Source: Camellia lanceoleosa (taxonomy: Eukaryota > Streptophyta > Magnoliopsida > Ericales > Theaceae). From it: 64,000 nt of DNA. Positions 12,677 through 24,250 of the stretch are shown one piece after another (positions within the stretch are counted from its first letter, which is position 1; each line of letters starts with the position of its first letter). The translations under genes and the position numbers were made by a program. The stretch spans positions 806,001 to 870,000 of the forward strand of contig CM045763.1 of assembly GCA_025200525.1 (NCBI GenBank), written 5' to 3'. Under the pieces are notes generated by a model. It made no database searches. It was not told the origin of the DNA and saw only the letters and a program-made list of their open reading frames with translations.

Positions 12677-13020
12677 GGTAAATTACAAACACACCTCTTG
12701 AGGTTTATTTAAATTATAAATTATTCCTGTATTTTTACAAATTACATTATGCCCCCTAATGTTTTTAATTTTAGAATAAATAGGTCATTTTATTAATAAA
12801 TCATCAAATTAATTAACAATTTTTAATAATTTTAAAATTTTATTTCAATTAATAATTCAGATAATTTTATTATTACATAGGTGAAGAGTTAAAAATTTCA
12901 CTTTTTTAATTAATTCTGTTAAATAAAAAATTCTGACAATAAAATATTTTAAATTTTTTAAATTAAAAAAAATAATTTATATTTTAAATAAATCTCAATA
13001 AATATGTTTATAAATTACTC
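12677..13020. mobile_element. MULE-type MITE, 344 bp
   Basis: Inverted ends ggtaaattacaaac and tataaattactc. Perfect 10 bp TSD taatatttaa at 12667-12676 and 13021-13030. Its left end matches the inverted right end of the element at 14422-14773 (cctctgaggttt-type motif). Confidence 0.85.
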
Positions 13021-13116
13021 TAATATTTAAGTTGAACACCACCTAAATTTGTCCTGAGCTAATGAATAATTTCTCATATAGTAGATGATACAGCTACATC
13101 ACTGCGTACCGAAAAT

Positions 13117-13350
13117 AACGTTTGGCAAGGGCTCTTTGGGCTCATGAGCCACAAAAAACAAAATAGGCTCATGAGCCACAACAGACAAAATATCACATCT
13201 AATCCCATAATCATTACACTCTTCTCTCACAAAAAAAGTCAAAAAAGCTAAAAAGTCAAGAGCCCTTCCCAAACCAAGCTTTTGAGCCCAGGCTCATATA
13301 GCCAAAAAAGCCAAAAAGCCAAAGAGCCAGCCCACTTCCCAAACGGAGGC
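13117..13350. repeat. MITE of the 'gtttggga' family, copy 4
   Basis: Left end aacgtttggcaagg, right end ttcccaaacggaggc. The interior has repeated gagcca motifs and the shared atcacatctaatcccataatcattac-type segment in reverse. TSD not resolved. Confidence 0.5.
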
Positions 13351-13405
13351 TTATTTGATTGCCACATATCTCGCGACTTGGACATAATCATGTCCATAAA
13401 AACAC

Positions 13406-14057
13406 TAGGTGAGCATACTCTGGATTGAATTGAATTGAGGTAAAATTAAGACCAATCTGTTAGCTACGGTTTTTAAAAAATTGGAACCAATTCAATCCGT
13501 TTAAATTATGGAACCAATCCGAACCAATTTATTTAAATACGGATTGGATCGGTTTAGGACCACGGATTCACATAATTAAATAACAAATATATATAACACT
13601 TTAATTTCATAAAAATATAAATATAGCGCTATATTAATTTCACAATAACAACATGTTTTTTTATAATAGCGACATACTGTTCTAGAATTTAAATAACCAT
13701 AAGAAAACTGATTTCACCCTAAGTATTTAGACCATTACAAATTAAAACTAAAAACTAACAAAGAAAAGTAATAAAAGAAGATATTATACAGTTTTAGGTT
13801 TGAGTTTAGATTTTATATAGAATAAGAGAAGATATTATGGGGAATGATGTATAATAAAAATATAGACTATTTGTATACGGTTCGGATCGGTTCCAATCCG
13901 AAACCGTGGGGTTCAATCCGGAACCAATCCGTGGACTACGAATTTTTAATTCTTCAATTCGGAACCGAACCGCGGATTCCAAAAACCAATCCAAACCTAT
14001 CGGATTGGACTGTACTGGATCAGATTACGGATTTCACGGATTCCTTGCTCGGCCCTA
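13406..14057. mobile_element. hAT-type non-autonomous element, 652 bp, copy 2 (inverted)
   Basis: Begins taggtgagca and ends ctcggcccta, with perfect 8 bp TSDs aaaaacac at 13398-13405 and 14058-14065. Subterminal and interior sequence matches the 10294-10938 element in reverse orientation along its length. ORFs inside reflect repeated ggttcggatt motifs and are not genes. Confidence 0.88.
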
Positions 14058-14421
14058 AAAAACACTCATTTAAAATTAACTAATGTTACAGAGGTAAGGT
14101 TAAGAATATTAAATTTTCTTTTAAATAAATTATTAAATATTTTATATGAGTGTGGAGTCTGTAATTTTGTAGACTTCATATTTGATCATCTATTTGGTAA
14201 AAAATTTAGAATCTATAGCATTTTTCATGTTAAAGATCCTAAAAAATCTACTAAAATTTTTACCAAATATCTCATATAGCTATAGGACCCACACAATATA
14301 AGTTTTATGTAAATCTCACTCATGTGAGACATTTAGTATAATTTTTAAGATTTCTAACATTTTTATTTAACATTAGCCTTCTAATTTTACACACCTCGTC
14401 GCCCATGAATCTTATAAAATT

Positions 14422-14773
14422 GGATAAATTGTAAGTATTGCTTCTAAGATTTGTTTAAAATACAAATTGTCCCATGTGATTTGAAAAATTACAAATACCT
14501 CTCTGTCATAATTTTTTATTTAACAGAATTAATTGAAAAAGTAAAATTTCTAACTGTTCACCTATGTAATAATAAAATTATTTGTATTATTAATTGAAAT
14601 AAAATTTTAACATTATTAAAAATTGTTAATTAACTTGATGATTTGTTAATAAAAGGACCTATTTGTTATTAAATTAAAAACCTTAGGGGGTATAATGTAA
14701 TTTCTAATTTCTAAAACCATAGGAATAATTTGTAATTTAAGAAAACCTCAGGGGGTGTGTTTGCAATTTATCC
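14422..14773. mobile_element. MULE-type MITE, 352 bp
   Basis: Inverted ends ggataaattgtaag and ttgcaatttatcc. Perfect 9 bp TSD tataaaatt at 14413-14421 and 14774-14782. Related to 12677-13020 in reverse orientation. Confidence 0.85.
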
Positions 14774-14867
14774 TATAAAATTTATATCATCGGGGTCATT
14801 TTTAAGAAAATGATATATAAATTTCTTTTTTAAACTTACTTTTTTGGTTCAGTAATATATTAAAAAA

Positions 14868-15478
14868 ATAAATAATTAATAATTAAAGAATATACAAAAA
14901 AAAAATATATCATCTTAAATTTTCTAATAGGTTGTCACAAAAATGAGTTTAGCCTTTTAGTTAGAATAACACCACTTCTCATCTTTACTAATAAATTTTT
15001 TGTAAGTAAATTTACATAAATTTAATAATTATATATTTTTTGTAAGTAAATTTACATAAATTAAATTATTATATATTATATATTATTGGATTATAAATAG
15101 TATCGGTTAAACCCATTAAATTTTGATCTATACAAAAATATAATTGGATCAAGAACAAGTGCCTATGAACACGAAATCATAAGTATAAAGACCAATTAAT
15201 AATTAGAGAATATATGAAAAAATATCATTTTAAATATTCTAATAGATTGTCACATTATTATAATTAAAAAAATGAGTTTAACTTTTTAGTTAGAATAACA
15301 CCATTCCTTTTACTAATAAATTTTTTGTAAGTAAATTTACATAAATTAAATAATTATATATTATATATTATTGGATTATAAATTGTATCAATTAAACCTA
15401 TTAAATTTTGATCTATACAAAAGTATAATCGGATCAGGAATACATGTCTATAAACAAATAATCATAAGTATAAAGACG
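14868..15478. repeat. Tandem duplication of a unit of about 300 bp
   Basis: Unit 1 (about 14868-15182) and unit 2 (about 15183-15478) share ttaataatta, tagttagaataacacca, ttttttgtaagtaaatttac, tattattggattataaat and ataagtataaaga in the same order. Unit 1 also carries an internal second copy of the gtaagtaaatttacataaat segment, absent from unit 2. No coding content. Confidence 0.75.
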
Positions 15479-15479
15479 A

Positions 15480-15718
15480 GTTGAATGCTTAACTTGTAGT
15501 TTTATAGATTTAAGATTGCCAATTATAAAAATGTGTTTTTATTAAAATCATCACTCCAAACCCTAACCCCTATCTCATTCGTTTCTCATCCATACATGAG
15601 ACAATTAGGATTTTAGAGGCAGAAGATTACAACCACTAAAGAGCCTACTACTTAAATTACCTTAATAACATCAAGTATTTTTAACTCATTTCTACCTTGC
15701 CATGATATGATTTATAGT
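15480..15718. other. Unassigned intergenic stretch
   Basis: AT-rich sequence between the tandem duplication and the Tat element. No ORF, repeat or RNA gene recognised. Confidence 0.5.
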
Positions 15719-16002
15719 GTGTTTGTTGGCTATATATTTTGTAAAAGCCAATCACAATTCGACACGTGGCAAAGAAAGGACAATATAGGAAGAATGTTTA
15801 ATCTTCGATCATGATCGTACACGTGGCGGTTAATATTGGTTCTTGCATGGTTTGAGTAACATTGGATTAGCAAAGAGATACGAGGTGATGTGGCTTCAAC
15901 GGTTACTCACATTCAAATTCAAATATAGGAGGGAAGCCTAACTGTAAGGAATGGTGTAGTAGAACTACTTCTAAGGCAGCATGATCAAGCAATCATGGAG
16001 GA

Positions 16003-16058
16003 GCAGTTCGACGGTTTGAAGTGCAGTTCGATGGTTATCTTTGAAGAGTATAAATAGC
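16003..16058 (+). promoter_or_regulatory. Tat LTR core promoter: 20-bp-spaced repeat pair plus TATA box
   Basis: gcagttcgacggtt starts at 16003 and gcagttcgatggtt at 16023, a 20 bp offset, followed by tataaatag at about 16050. That a pair of upstream elements serves this promoter is an inference from position. Confidence 0.5.
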
Positions 16059-16160
16059 AGTGAAGCCCCAGAAAAAGACCCCCAGACTCAAATCCAAAAA
16101 ATCAGTCATTTACTTCATATTTTCTTTTCCAGTTTTACATTTCCAGTCTTTACATTTCCT

Positions 16161-16230
16161 GCACTTTAAATACCTGTTCTTTACATTCCTGCACTTTAAA
16201 TACCTGTTCTTTACATTCCTGCACTTTAAA
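16161..16230 (+). repeat. 30-bp tandem repeat, 2.3 copies
   Basis: Units start at 16161 and 16191, with a partial third unit at 16221; copies are essentially identical. They lie downstream of the TATA box, so they would be in the transcribed part of the LTR. Confidence 0.9.
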
Positions 16231-16578
16231 TTTATGCACTGCACTTCGTTCATAGGAGTAGTTTCAAGTAGATTGTTGCTGTAAACCTCTACGAGACTGA
16301 GTTTGGATCATTATAAGTTTTCATCTTAATGAAATACTTCAATTGTTTGTCATTTAACTGTTATTTTATTTAATTTCTCCTAAGTCAAGCCACCAATAAA
16401 AGTCCTCTTCATTGAAATTTGAAAGAACTAAACACAATAAATCGATAATTGGTTGGCAATTATAATTTCTGTAAGGACCGATTGATCCTTGCTGGCACGC
16501 TCGCATTCACAAAAATACCCTTTGAAAGCCAAAAAAGCCAACATATATTTTTGGCACGCCCAGTGGGACTTGTTGAAA

Positions 16579-18188
16579 TGGTTAGACGAATACGACAAGG
16601 AGAAAATGAACGCTTGGAAGAAGGTGTAGAAGGAGAGGTAGAAATACCTAATCCAGAAGATAATGTGGTAACACATCCTGTGAAAACTCCCATGTTGTCA
16701 GAATCTATGGTCGAACAGACCAGTACTTCGGAACAAGAACCATATGTTCATCTATGCAAGTTAATGGACATTCTAATGGTCAAACTAGTAATCAGAACTA
16801 TGAAAGACCATCACCACAGTCTTGGTATGAACCCATTTCGAGGCCTATAGCAGGCCAAAATGCCTCAGTACTCAACAATGAAGTCACACAAGTTGGTGGA
16901 TCTGGTCAAGTACAAGAAACTGGCGTAAGAATGATTACAAATCCCATGTTCGAAGCCATACCTAGCACTAGGGGGTATAATAATTCCTTATTCAAATTTA
17001 TACCCGGGGAGTTGGAAGGTTGGCCTGCAAATGAAATGGACACAACGCCTGTTCCTGCACCTTTCGCAGGACAAGCTCAAAGGGGTTACCCACACCCCCA
17101 ACAGCAACCTGCACCACAAGGACAACCAGTCCCAAATGTACCACCTTATGGGCCAAGAGGACCGCAAGCACAAGTTTGCCCACCAAATCCTGTGTTTGTC
17201 CCTCCAGTAGTGGTTCAGCAGGTACAAAATATGGTCCCCATGGACCAAATTGCTAATATTGTTAGGGAGATATGTGGACCGATCGCTCGGAGGGTCCAGA
17301 CTCCTGTATACAGAAAACCATACCCAAAATGGGTAGATAGGGTACATGAATACCCGAGGGGATTCAGGATACCAGATTTTAACCTTTTCTATGGAAGTGG
17401 AAACCAATCAACAATAGAGCATATTGCTAGATTTGCTGCTCAATGCGGTGAATTTACTGATCATGACTATATGAAACTGAGATTATTCCCAAATTCTCTA
17501 ACTGGGGGAGCATTTGTATGGTACATCAACCTTACACCTGACTCCATTCAAAATTGGCAACAAATGAAAAAGGCATTTCATGCCCAATTCTTCCAATCGC
17601 AGCTAGAGGTTTCTATGGCAGACTTGGCTAGATTGAGTCAAAGGCTTGAAGAAAAGGCTACTCAGTTTATTGCTAAATTTAAAAGGGCTCGAAATAAATG
17701 TAGAGTCATCCTGCCAGAGTTAGAATTCGTAAGATTGGCTCAAAATGGCCTAGAGTTCAAGCTTCGAAAGAAGTTTGACTCAACTGAATTCAGAGATTTG
17801 GTGGAACTAACCTATAAGGTGTCTAGATACGAAGCATTACTAAAGGAGGAACAAGATCGAAATAATGCATCGTACAAGACATATTATAGAGATCCTAATT
17901 ATGAGATCGATCCAGCAGAGATTGTGGGCAAAGAACCCTTTGATCTGTGAGGCATTAGTTCATAAGGATACAGCGATTGACCAGCAGTTTAAAAAGAAAG
18001 ACTTTCACAGAAAATACTCTTTCGATTTAACAAAAGCAGATGACATTTTTTATCATTTGCTTGCGGCCAACTTCCTTAAGTTACCTAAAGGAGTAAAACT
18101 GCCATTTCCAGATGAACTTAAGGGAAAAGTATATTGTAAATGGCATAACTCTTGGTCTCACTTGACTAAAAACTGCATTATTTTTTAG
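16579..18188 (+). pseudogene. gag: Tat gag (capsid), frameshifted
   Basis: The ATG at 16579 (MVRRIRQGENERLEE) opens the reading frame soon after the primer-binding segment. A frameshift near 16755-16850 moves coding into the 398-aa frame ending at 17950. That frame has a proline/glutamine-rich middle, then the capsid region with YPRGFRIPDF, FAAQCGE, LFPNSLTGGAFVWY and MADLARLSQR. A second frameshift near 17930 leads into the C-terminal part (KADDIFYHLLAANFLKLP), ending in YCKWHNSWSHLTKNC, the CHHC-type motif of Tat gag. Structural particle protein by family; not producible as one protein here. Confidence 0.85.
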
Positions 18189-18490
18189 ACAAGATCCAAG
18201 AACAAATTCGGAAAGGAAGTTTAAAGTTCCCAACCAAAACAGAAAAGGCCATGGGGATCGACAGTAATCCATTTCCAGAAGTTGGAGAGGCGGCAGCCAA
18301 TGTCATTACGTCAGACTTCTAGAACTTGTCCTTGACAGAATTGGAAGAAGTCAATGTGCAGATGCATGTTGCTAAGTAAACAACCATCAAGAAGGACACT
18401 AGAAACCCACCAGTTATTGGACAAGGTTTCTCACACCAAAGGGAACACTCTAATAAAGAATCACTGGATGATGATTCATTAGAGGCAGCA

Positions 18491-19506
18491 GTGATGCAAA
18501 GGATGTGTCCCAGATGCAAACTAAGTTATAAATGGTTGAAGGGGCTTCCAATTAATGGGAAGCAATACTACAGGGATGTTCAGAGACATCCTAAATCAAC
18601 TAATGCTTACAACAAAAGACCGTATCCGGCTAGTGATAGGCAGCGACCACCACTGGTTGAGCCTGCAATGGACAGAATGCATGTTAAAGGCAAGAGGCCC
18701 TTAGATGAATCCAGGCCATCTAACTATTACAGAATGGAGAACAGTCATTCTGAAAAAAGACTGGAGAGAGGCTCAGTTCATGGGATCAAAGCCAGAGATT
18801 GGCCCCCTAGACCAGCCTCATGCAGGACAGAAACTGGCTATCTTTATCAAAGGTCTGAATTAGGCTCAAAACATAAGGTCAGAGCCAAACACTTACCTTC
18901 ACAACCAGCTTTGAAGATGGCTTTGAAGGTAGAAAAAAGCAGTTCAACATCTGAGTCAACAAGTTCGCGGGTACCTGAGTCCCAAACTAGTTTGTAATGC
19001 AAAACAAACCTAGAGAAGTGCCTGCCCGGAGAGATGTTGGAATCCAAGGCATGATGATCAAGCTTCCTTTAGTGGCTCCGAACAATTGGGTATTGCTTAA
19101 ACACCCAAAGACAAAGGAACCAAATATGGTCCCAGTCATTTCGAGATCATAAAGGAGAAAGATTCAGCGCAGGTACACTCAGTACCAAAACGATATGAAA
19201 GAGAGCTCTTCATTGGTCCAGACAGAAGGAAAGAAGACTCCAAAGTTAGACCATACTCCAAAGCCAACTCTACAAAGCAAAGTGGATTGCAGCAGAGAAC
19301 AGTTGGCCAAGGTTCATTCTGAACTAAAAGCCAGAGAGAAGTCTAGCTTAGCAGGATTGGAGAAAGCTCTAATGGAGAGTGATTACGAGACAGAAGAAGA
19401 AATTGACATAAGCCAAAAGAAAGAAATGGTGGAGGAAGAAATGTTCAAAGCCTTCATGGCTGAGCAAACATTTTTGGTTGAAAACCAGTTGAGAAAGATC
19501 CTTTGA
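18491..19506 (+). pseudogene. Tat gag-protease linker, fragmented
   Basis: Two ORFs (18491-18997 and 19195-19506) in different frames. The first starts MMQRMCPRCKLSYKWLKGLP; the second is charged, low-complexity sequence with EREKSSLAGLEKAL-like and EEEIDISQKKE segments. Position between gag and protease matches the poorly conserved linker of Tat elements. No catalytic motif seen. Confidence 0.6.
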
Positions 19507-19640
19507 AGGAATCAGTTAACAACGAAGTGCCAAAGTGCAGCATGGAGGATACTGTTGAAGTAACTGAACAAGGTGGCCAAGGGAGGAAGCAGGTACAACC
19601 AGCCATCTAATTTGGCTCATTTCCTCCAGTATCAGTCAAT

Positions 19641-20444
19641 ATGGTACACATACTGCCTCATGAGTTCCAAGCTAGAAATGAGGACCAAGATGACCAAGAC
19701 ATGGATCATATTCCTGTCTCTAGTGAAGACTCACAAGTAAGTTTGGTACAAGATGATCCAGGAATGGCTACCCCAATGGAAACTGAATATGAGAGTGAAG
19801 AAGAGGTGAGCATTAACCTCTCGTATCCTTTTGAGTATCCCTCGAATTCTATGACACAACATGTCAAGCCGTTGTACATCAAGGCTTTCTTCGATGGAAT
19901 ACAATTGAACCGAGTCCTGATAGACAATGGAGCAGCAGTGAACTTACTATCGAAATCTTCTTTGAAGAAACTAGGGAAAAAGAATCCCAGGTTGATTCCA
20001 ACCAGCACAACCATCGCTGGCTTTATTGGAGACAAACAGATGGCTCAGGGGATTCTACCCATTAATTTGAGTGTGGGAACCAGGGACTACATAACAGCAT
20101 TTTTCGTAATTGACAGTAATGCTAAATACAATGCTTTACTTGGGAGAGATTGGATCCACACTAACAAATGTGTGCCTTCCTCTTTGTATCAGAAAATTAT
20201 GATGGCCTTAGGCAATGAAGAGACGAAGGAAATTGATGCAGACCCTCAACCCTTCATAGCCTGTGCAGACTTTGCAGAGGCCAAGTTGTATATTGAGGGA
20301 GTGACACCACTCAGTATACTAAGGAAAGCTGATGGCTCAGCCGAAGTGATGGCTGATGAGGAAGTGACACACCTGAAGCACTTAGTCCAAGAAAGTGCTG
20401 ATGAAGAGATTGTCTTTAAGGATGACAATAATGCCTGGTTATAG
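19641..20444 (+). pseudogene. pro: Tat aspartic protease region
   Basis: 267-residue ORF. The active-site motif VLIDNGAAVNLL is near residue 92, with the catalytic Asp kept. The downstream flap and core GFIGDKQMAQG and NALLGRDWIH follow family order. In the element it would cut the polyprotein, but the frame is isolated from gag and pol by shifts. Confidence 0.8.
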
Positions 20445-20550
20445 GCAAAGAGATGAAGAACAAGAAGCCAAGTATTTGGCTTTAATTAAATTCTCAACAT
20501 TTGATGTAAAATCAATAGTCCAAAAAGTATAGGAGCAAGAGAGAGAAGCC

Positions 20551-22825
20551 ATGATAATTGGCTGTAAACAGGAGCAACAACGGGTCAGAATTTTGACCCT
20601 TGGCAAATACTGTGCATTGGACATTAAAACAAAAGTCCAGAAGATACAGGAAGAGGATGCCTTATGGACAGATTTTGTCTATGAGGAGGAGGGCAAAGAT
20701 ATTGAACTAAAGAATCAGGGAGCAGAACAAAGCGAGAAGGTTGCTTCGAAGGCAGAAGAAACCAAAGAAGAAGCTTCAATAAGTTCTCAGACACAAGACC
20801 CCTTAGAAGAAGTAAATTTAGAGGAAGGTTATATGCAACAACCCACCTATATAAGTGCTTGTTTGAATGATCTGGACAGGGACCAGTTATTGGTTATTCT
20901 AAAGAAATATAAAGATTGCTTTGCATGGTCGTATAATGAACTACCAGGATTGGATAGGTCATTAGTGGAACATAAGCTCCCTATGAAGCTAATTTCAAGC
21001 CATACAAGCAGAAACCAAGAAGAATGAGTCTAGAAGTAATTCAGAAAGTCAAGGAAGAGATTCTTAGACTACTCAAGGCAGGCTTTATTAGGACAGCTAG
21101 GTATGTTAAATGGCTATCTAATATTGTGCCTGTAGTCAAGAAGAATGGTAAAATGAGAGTATGCATTGATTTCAGAAACTTAAATCTAGCAACTCCAAAA
21201 GATGAGTACCCTACGCCTATAGTGGATCTGTTGGTAGACAGTTCAGCAGGACATCAAGTTTTATCAATGATGGATGGGCATTCTGATTATAACTAGATCT
21301 GCATTGCAGAGGAGGTGTCCACAAGATAGCATTTAGATGTCCTGAAAATATTGGCACATTCGAATGGGTTAAAATGCCATTTGGCCTGAAGAATGCTGGA
21401 GCTACATATCAGAGGGCTATGAACACTATCTTTCATGACCTCATTGGAGGGTATTTAGAGTTTTATATTGATGACATTGTAGTTAAATCCCAATCCATGG
21501 AGGAGTATCTGTTTCACTTGGAAGCAGCCTTTGAAAGAATGAGAAAGTTCAAATTGAAGCTCAATCCTCTTAAGTGAGCTTTTGGCGTATCATCTGGAAA
21601 CTTCTTGGGTTATGTAATACACAAGAAAGGAATACAGATTGACCAAAATAAAGCCAAAGCCATCATTGAAGCCAGACATCCATCAAGTAAGAAAGAATTA
21701 CAAAGGTTCTTTGGACAGGTTAACTTTCTTCGAAGGTTCATTTCTAACACTGCAGGAAAAACTAAAGTATTTTCTTCCTTGTTAAGGCTAAAAGATGAAA
21801 AGGAATTTGTGTGGACAGCAGAGCATCAAATTACTTTCGAAGGTATCAAAGCCTACTTGGCCAACCCTTCAGTGCTGATGCCACCAAAGGGTGATAAGCC
21901 CTTGAAGTTGTACATAGTTGCAGCAGAAGATTCAGTGGGAGCTTTCTTGGCTCAAGATAATGAAGAAGGCAAGGAGCAAGCTGTTTATTACCTTAGTAGG
22001 TTTTTAAATTCTTGTGAATGTAAATATTTAGTTGTTGAAAAGTTGTGTCTTGCTTTGTATTTTGCTGCAATGAAATTAAGATACTATCTTTTATCTACAA
22101 CTGTCTTGGTAATTGCAACCACAGATTTGGTCAAGTATATGTTATTTAGACCTATGTTGAGGGAAAGAATTGACAAGTGGATATTAGCCTTATCAGAGTT
22201 CCATCTAGAATATGTCCCTCAAAGGGCAGTAAAAGGGCAAGTTTTAGCCAATTTTCTGGCAGACCATCCATCTCAAACAGAGAGCCAAGAGATAATGGAA
22301 CTTGGTATGGCTAGTGTTAAGCCATGGCAGATGTGGTTCGATGAGTCGAAAGCCAATGGCTTAACTGGAATTGGTATTGTGATTAAATCACCACAAAGGG
22401 TAGAAACCACACATGGTTTCAAAGTGGATGAAGCTACTTGTTCCAATAACCAGGCTGAATATGAAGCCTTAATAGTGGGACTAGAAATTCTTATTGGATT
22501 ACAAGTCCATGCAGTTGACATTTTCGGAGATTCTCAATTGGTGGTTAACCAAGTGAAAGGGATTTTCAAGTGTCAAAACATAAGCATTTTACCATACTAT
22601 GTTGTTGCATTACATCGGCTTTCTCAATTTCAAATAGCAAATGTAACTTATGTTCCAAGATTCTTAAATAATAGAGCTAATGATGTGGCTCAGAAAGCTT
22701 CGAACTTCAAGAGAAGGGACAATGCCCAAAGGAACATAAGCCAAACAACATATCAGAAATTGATACCACATTTGAATAAAAGGAATGTGGTATTGGAAGT
22801 CAATCATAATGACTTACAAGAATAA
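20551..22825 (+). pseudogene. pol: Tat reverse transcriptase, RNase H and archaeal-type RNase H
   Basis: Three shifted segments. 20551-21027 is the pre-RT region (DCFAWSYNELPGLD). 21024-21296 carries VVKKNGKMRVCIDFRNLN and ends at a stop (CAG to TAG type) in the MMDGHSDYN motif. After a frameshift, 21374-21577 has MPFGLKNAGATYQR and the catalytic FYIDD. After one more stop, 21605-22825 continues in the same frame through FLGYVIHKKGI, the first RNase H, and a second RNase H from about 22318 (MWFDESKANGLTGIGI, NNQAEYEAL, GDSQLVVNQV) with the D-E-D residues present. Tandem RNase H is a Tat trait. Confidence 0.88.
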
Positions 22826-22843
22826 GATTGGAGATATCCAATA

Positions 22844-24091
22844 ATGCAGTACTTGGCTGGTCCATCTTCGAAAGCTAGCAGAAAAACTAAATTGCAATCT
22901 ATGCAATATATGATATATGGTAATGCTCTCTACAAAAGGGGGGGAGATGGCTTATTGCTGAAATGTTTAGGCCCAAAAGAAGTATTAATAGCTATGGCTG
23001 AGGTTCATGATGGCATTTGTGGTGCTCATCAGCCTGGTGTGAAGATCAGATGGTTGCTTCGAAGGCATTCCTACTATTGGCCAACTATCCTTAAAGATTG
23101 CATAGAGTATGCAAAGGGTTGCCAGGCATGCCAAAAGCATGGCACAATAAGGCATGTACCCATAACTGACCTACATGCAGTAGTGAAGCCCTGGCCATTC
23201 AGAGGGTGGGCTATAGATATGATGGGGAAAATACACCTACCTTCTTCGAAGCATCATTGTTTCATTCTAGTGGCCACTGATTACTTTACTAAGTGGGTCG
23301 AAGCTAAGCCATACAAAGTTGTAGACCAGACAGAGGTCATTGGATTTATCAAGGATCTAATCCATAGATTTGGCATCCCACAAACTATAACTGTGGATAA
23401 TGGGACTGTGTTCGATGGAAAGATGGTGAAGTCCTTCGTGGCAGAATTTGGAATTAGTCTCGTTAATTCCACCCCATATTATGCACAAGCCAATGGTCAA
23501 GCTGAATCATCCAATAAATCCTTGAATAAAGGAATACAAAAGGTTGTGGAGAACAATCCCAGGGATTGGCATAACTTATTGTTAGATGTTTTGTGGGCTT
23601 ACAGAACTTCCCCAAGGTCAAGCATAGTAGTCACTCCTTATGCCTTAGTATATGGGCATGATATAGTGTTACCTGTGGAGATTAATGTTAAATCTTTAAG
23701 GGTAAGGTGCCAAGATCAGTTGGATCCTGAGCAATACCGTCAGAATATGTGCTTGGAATTATAAGGCATAGATAAAGCCAGAATTCTAGCATTAAATAGC
23801 ATTCTCTTGCAACAGAAGAAAGCAGCCAAAAATTACAATAAGAAGGTCAAATATATTGGCTTTGATGAAGGTGATTTGATATGGAAAACAATACTCCCAA
23901 TAGGAATTAAAAGCCATAAGTTTGGCAAATGGTCACCTAACTGGGAAGGACCATATCAAATTCATAGAGTTCTGTCTTTTGGAGCATACCATTTGAGAAA
24001 TTTGAATAGGTATATACATCCCAAACAGATTAATGGCAGATATTTGAAGCCTTATTTTCCAACTATTTGGGAAACACAAGGAATAAAATAA
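22844..24091 (+). pseudogene. int: Tat integrase, one in-frame stop
   Basis: Zinc-binding HHCC region (GAHQPGVKIRWLLRRH ... CQACQKHG), then the catalytic triad: D in GWAIDMMGK, D in TVDNGTVFDG, E in NGQAESSNKS. The ORF ends at a TAA at 23762. The same frame continues (23807-24091) with the C-terminal DNA-binding part (GKWSPNWEGPYQIHRV, NGRYLKPYFP). This is the best-preserved domain of the element, needing only one codon reversal to be open. Confidence 0.88.
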
Positions 24092-24250
24092 ACACCAAGT
24101 ACAAGAACATAAGGCTGCTTAAATGATAGACAAAAATTTGCTTTTTCATAAAGAATTAAGTACATTTTGCCACAAATTGGCCCAAAAATCATTACAGTGT
24201 CTTAATTGTTTTTGTACAACAAATTTCCTATTGGTAAATGCTGAAAACAG

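Larger units (their letters stand above)
15719..16543 (+). repeat. Probable 5' LTR of the Tat element
   Basis: The right end is placed at ccaaca, before the segment ttggcacgcccagtgggac (16551-16569), the usual primer-binding context of Tat/Ogre elements. A TATA box (tataaatag) lies at about 16050. A 30 bp unit (gcactttaaa...ttacattcct) is tandemly repeated from 16161 to 16230. The left end is inferred; no partner LTR exists to confirm it. Confidence 0.5.

Noticed and set aside
13844..14083. Repeated RIGSNP-type peptides
   Set aside because: Frames of the hAT-type element's ggttcggatt subterminal repeats.
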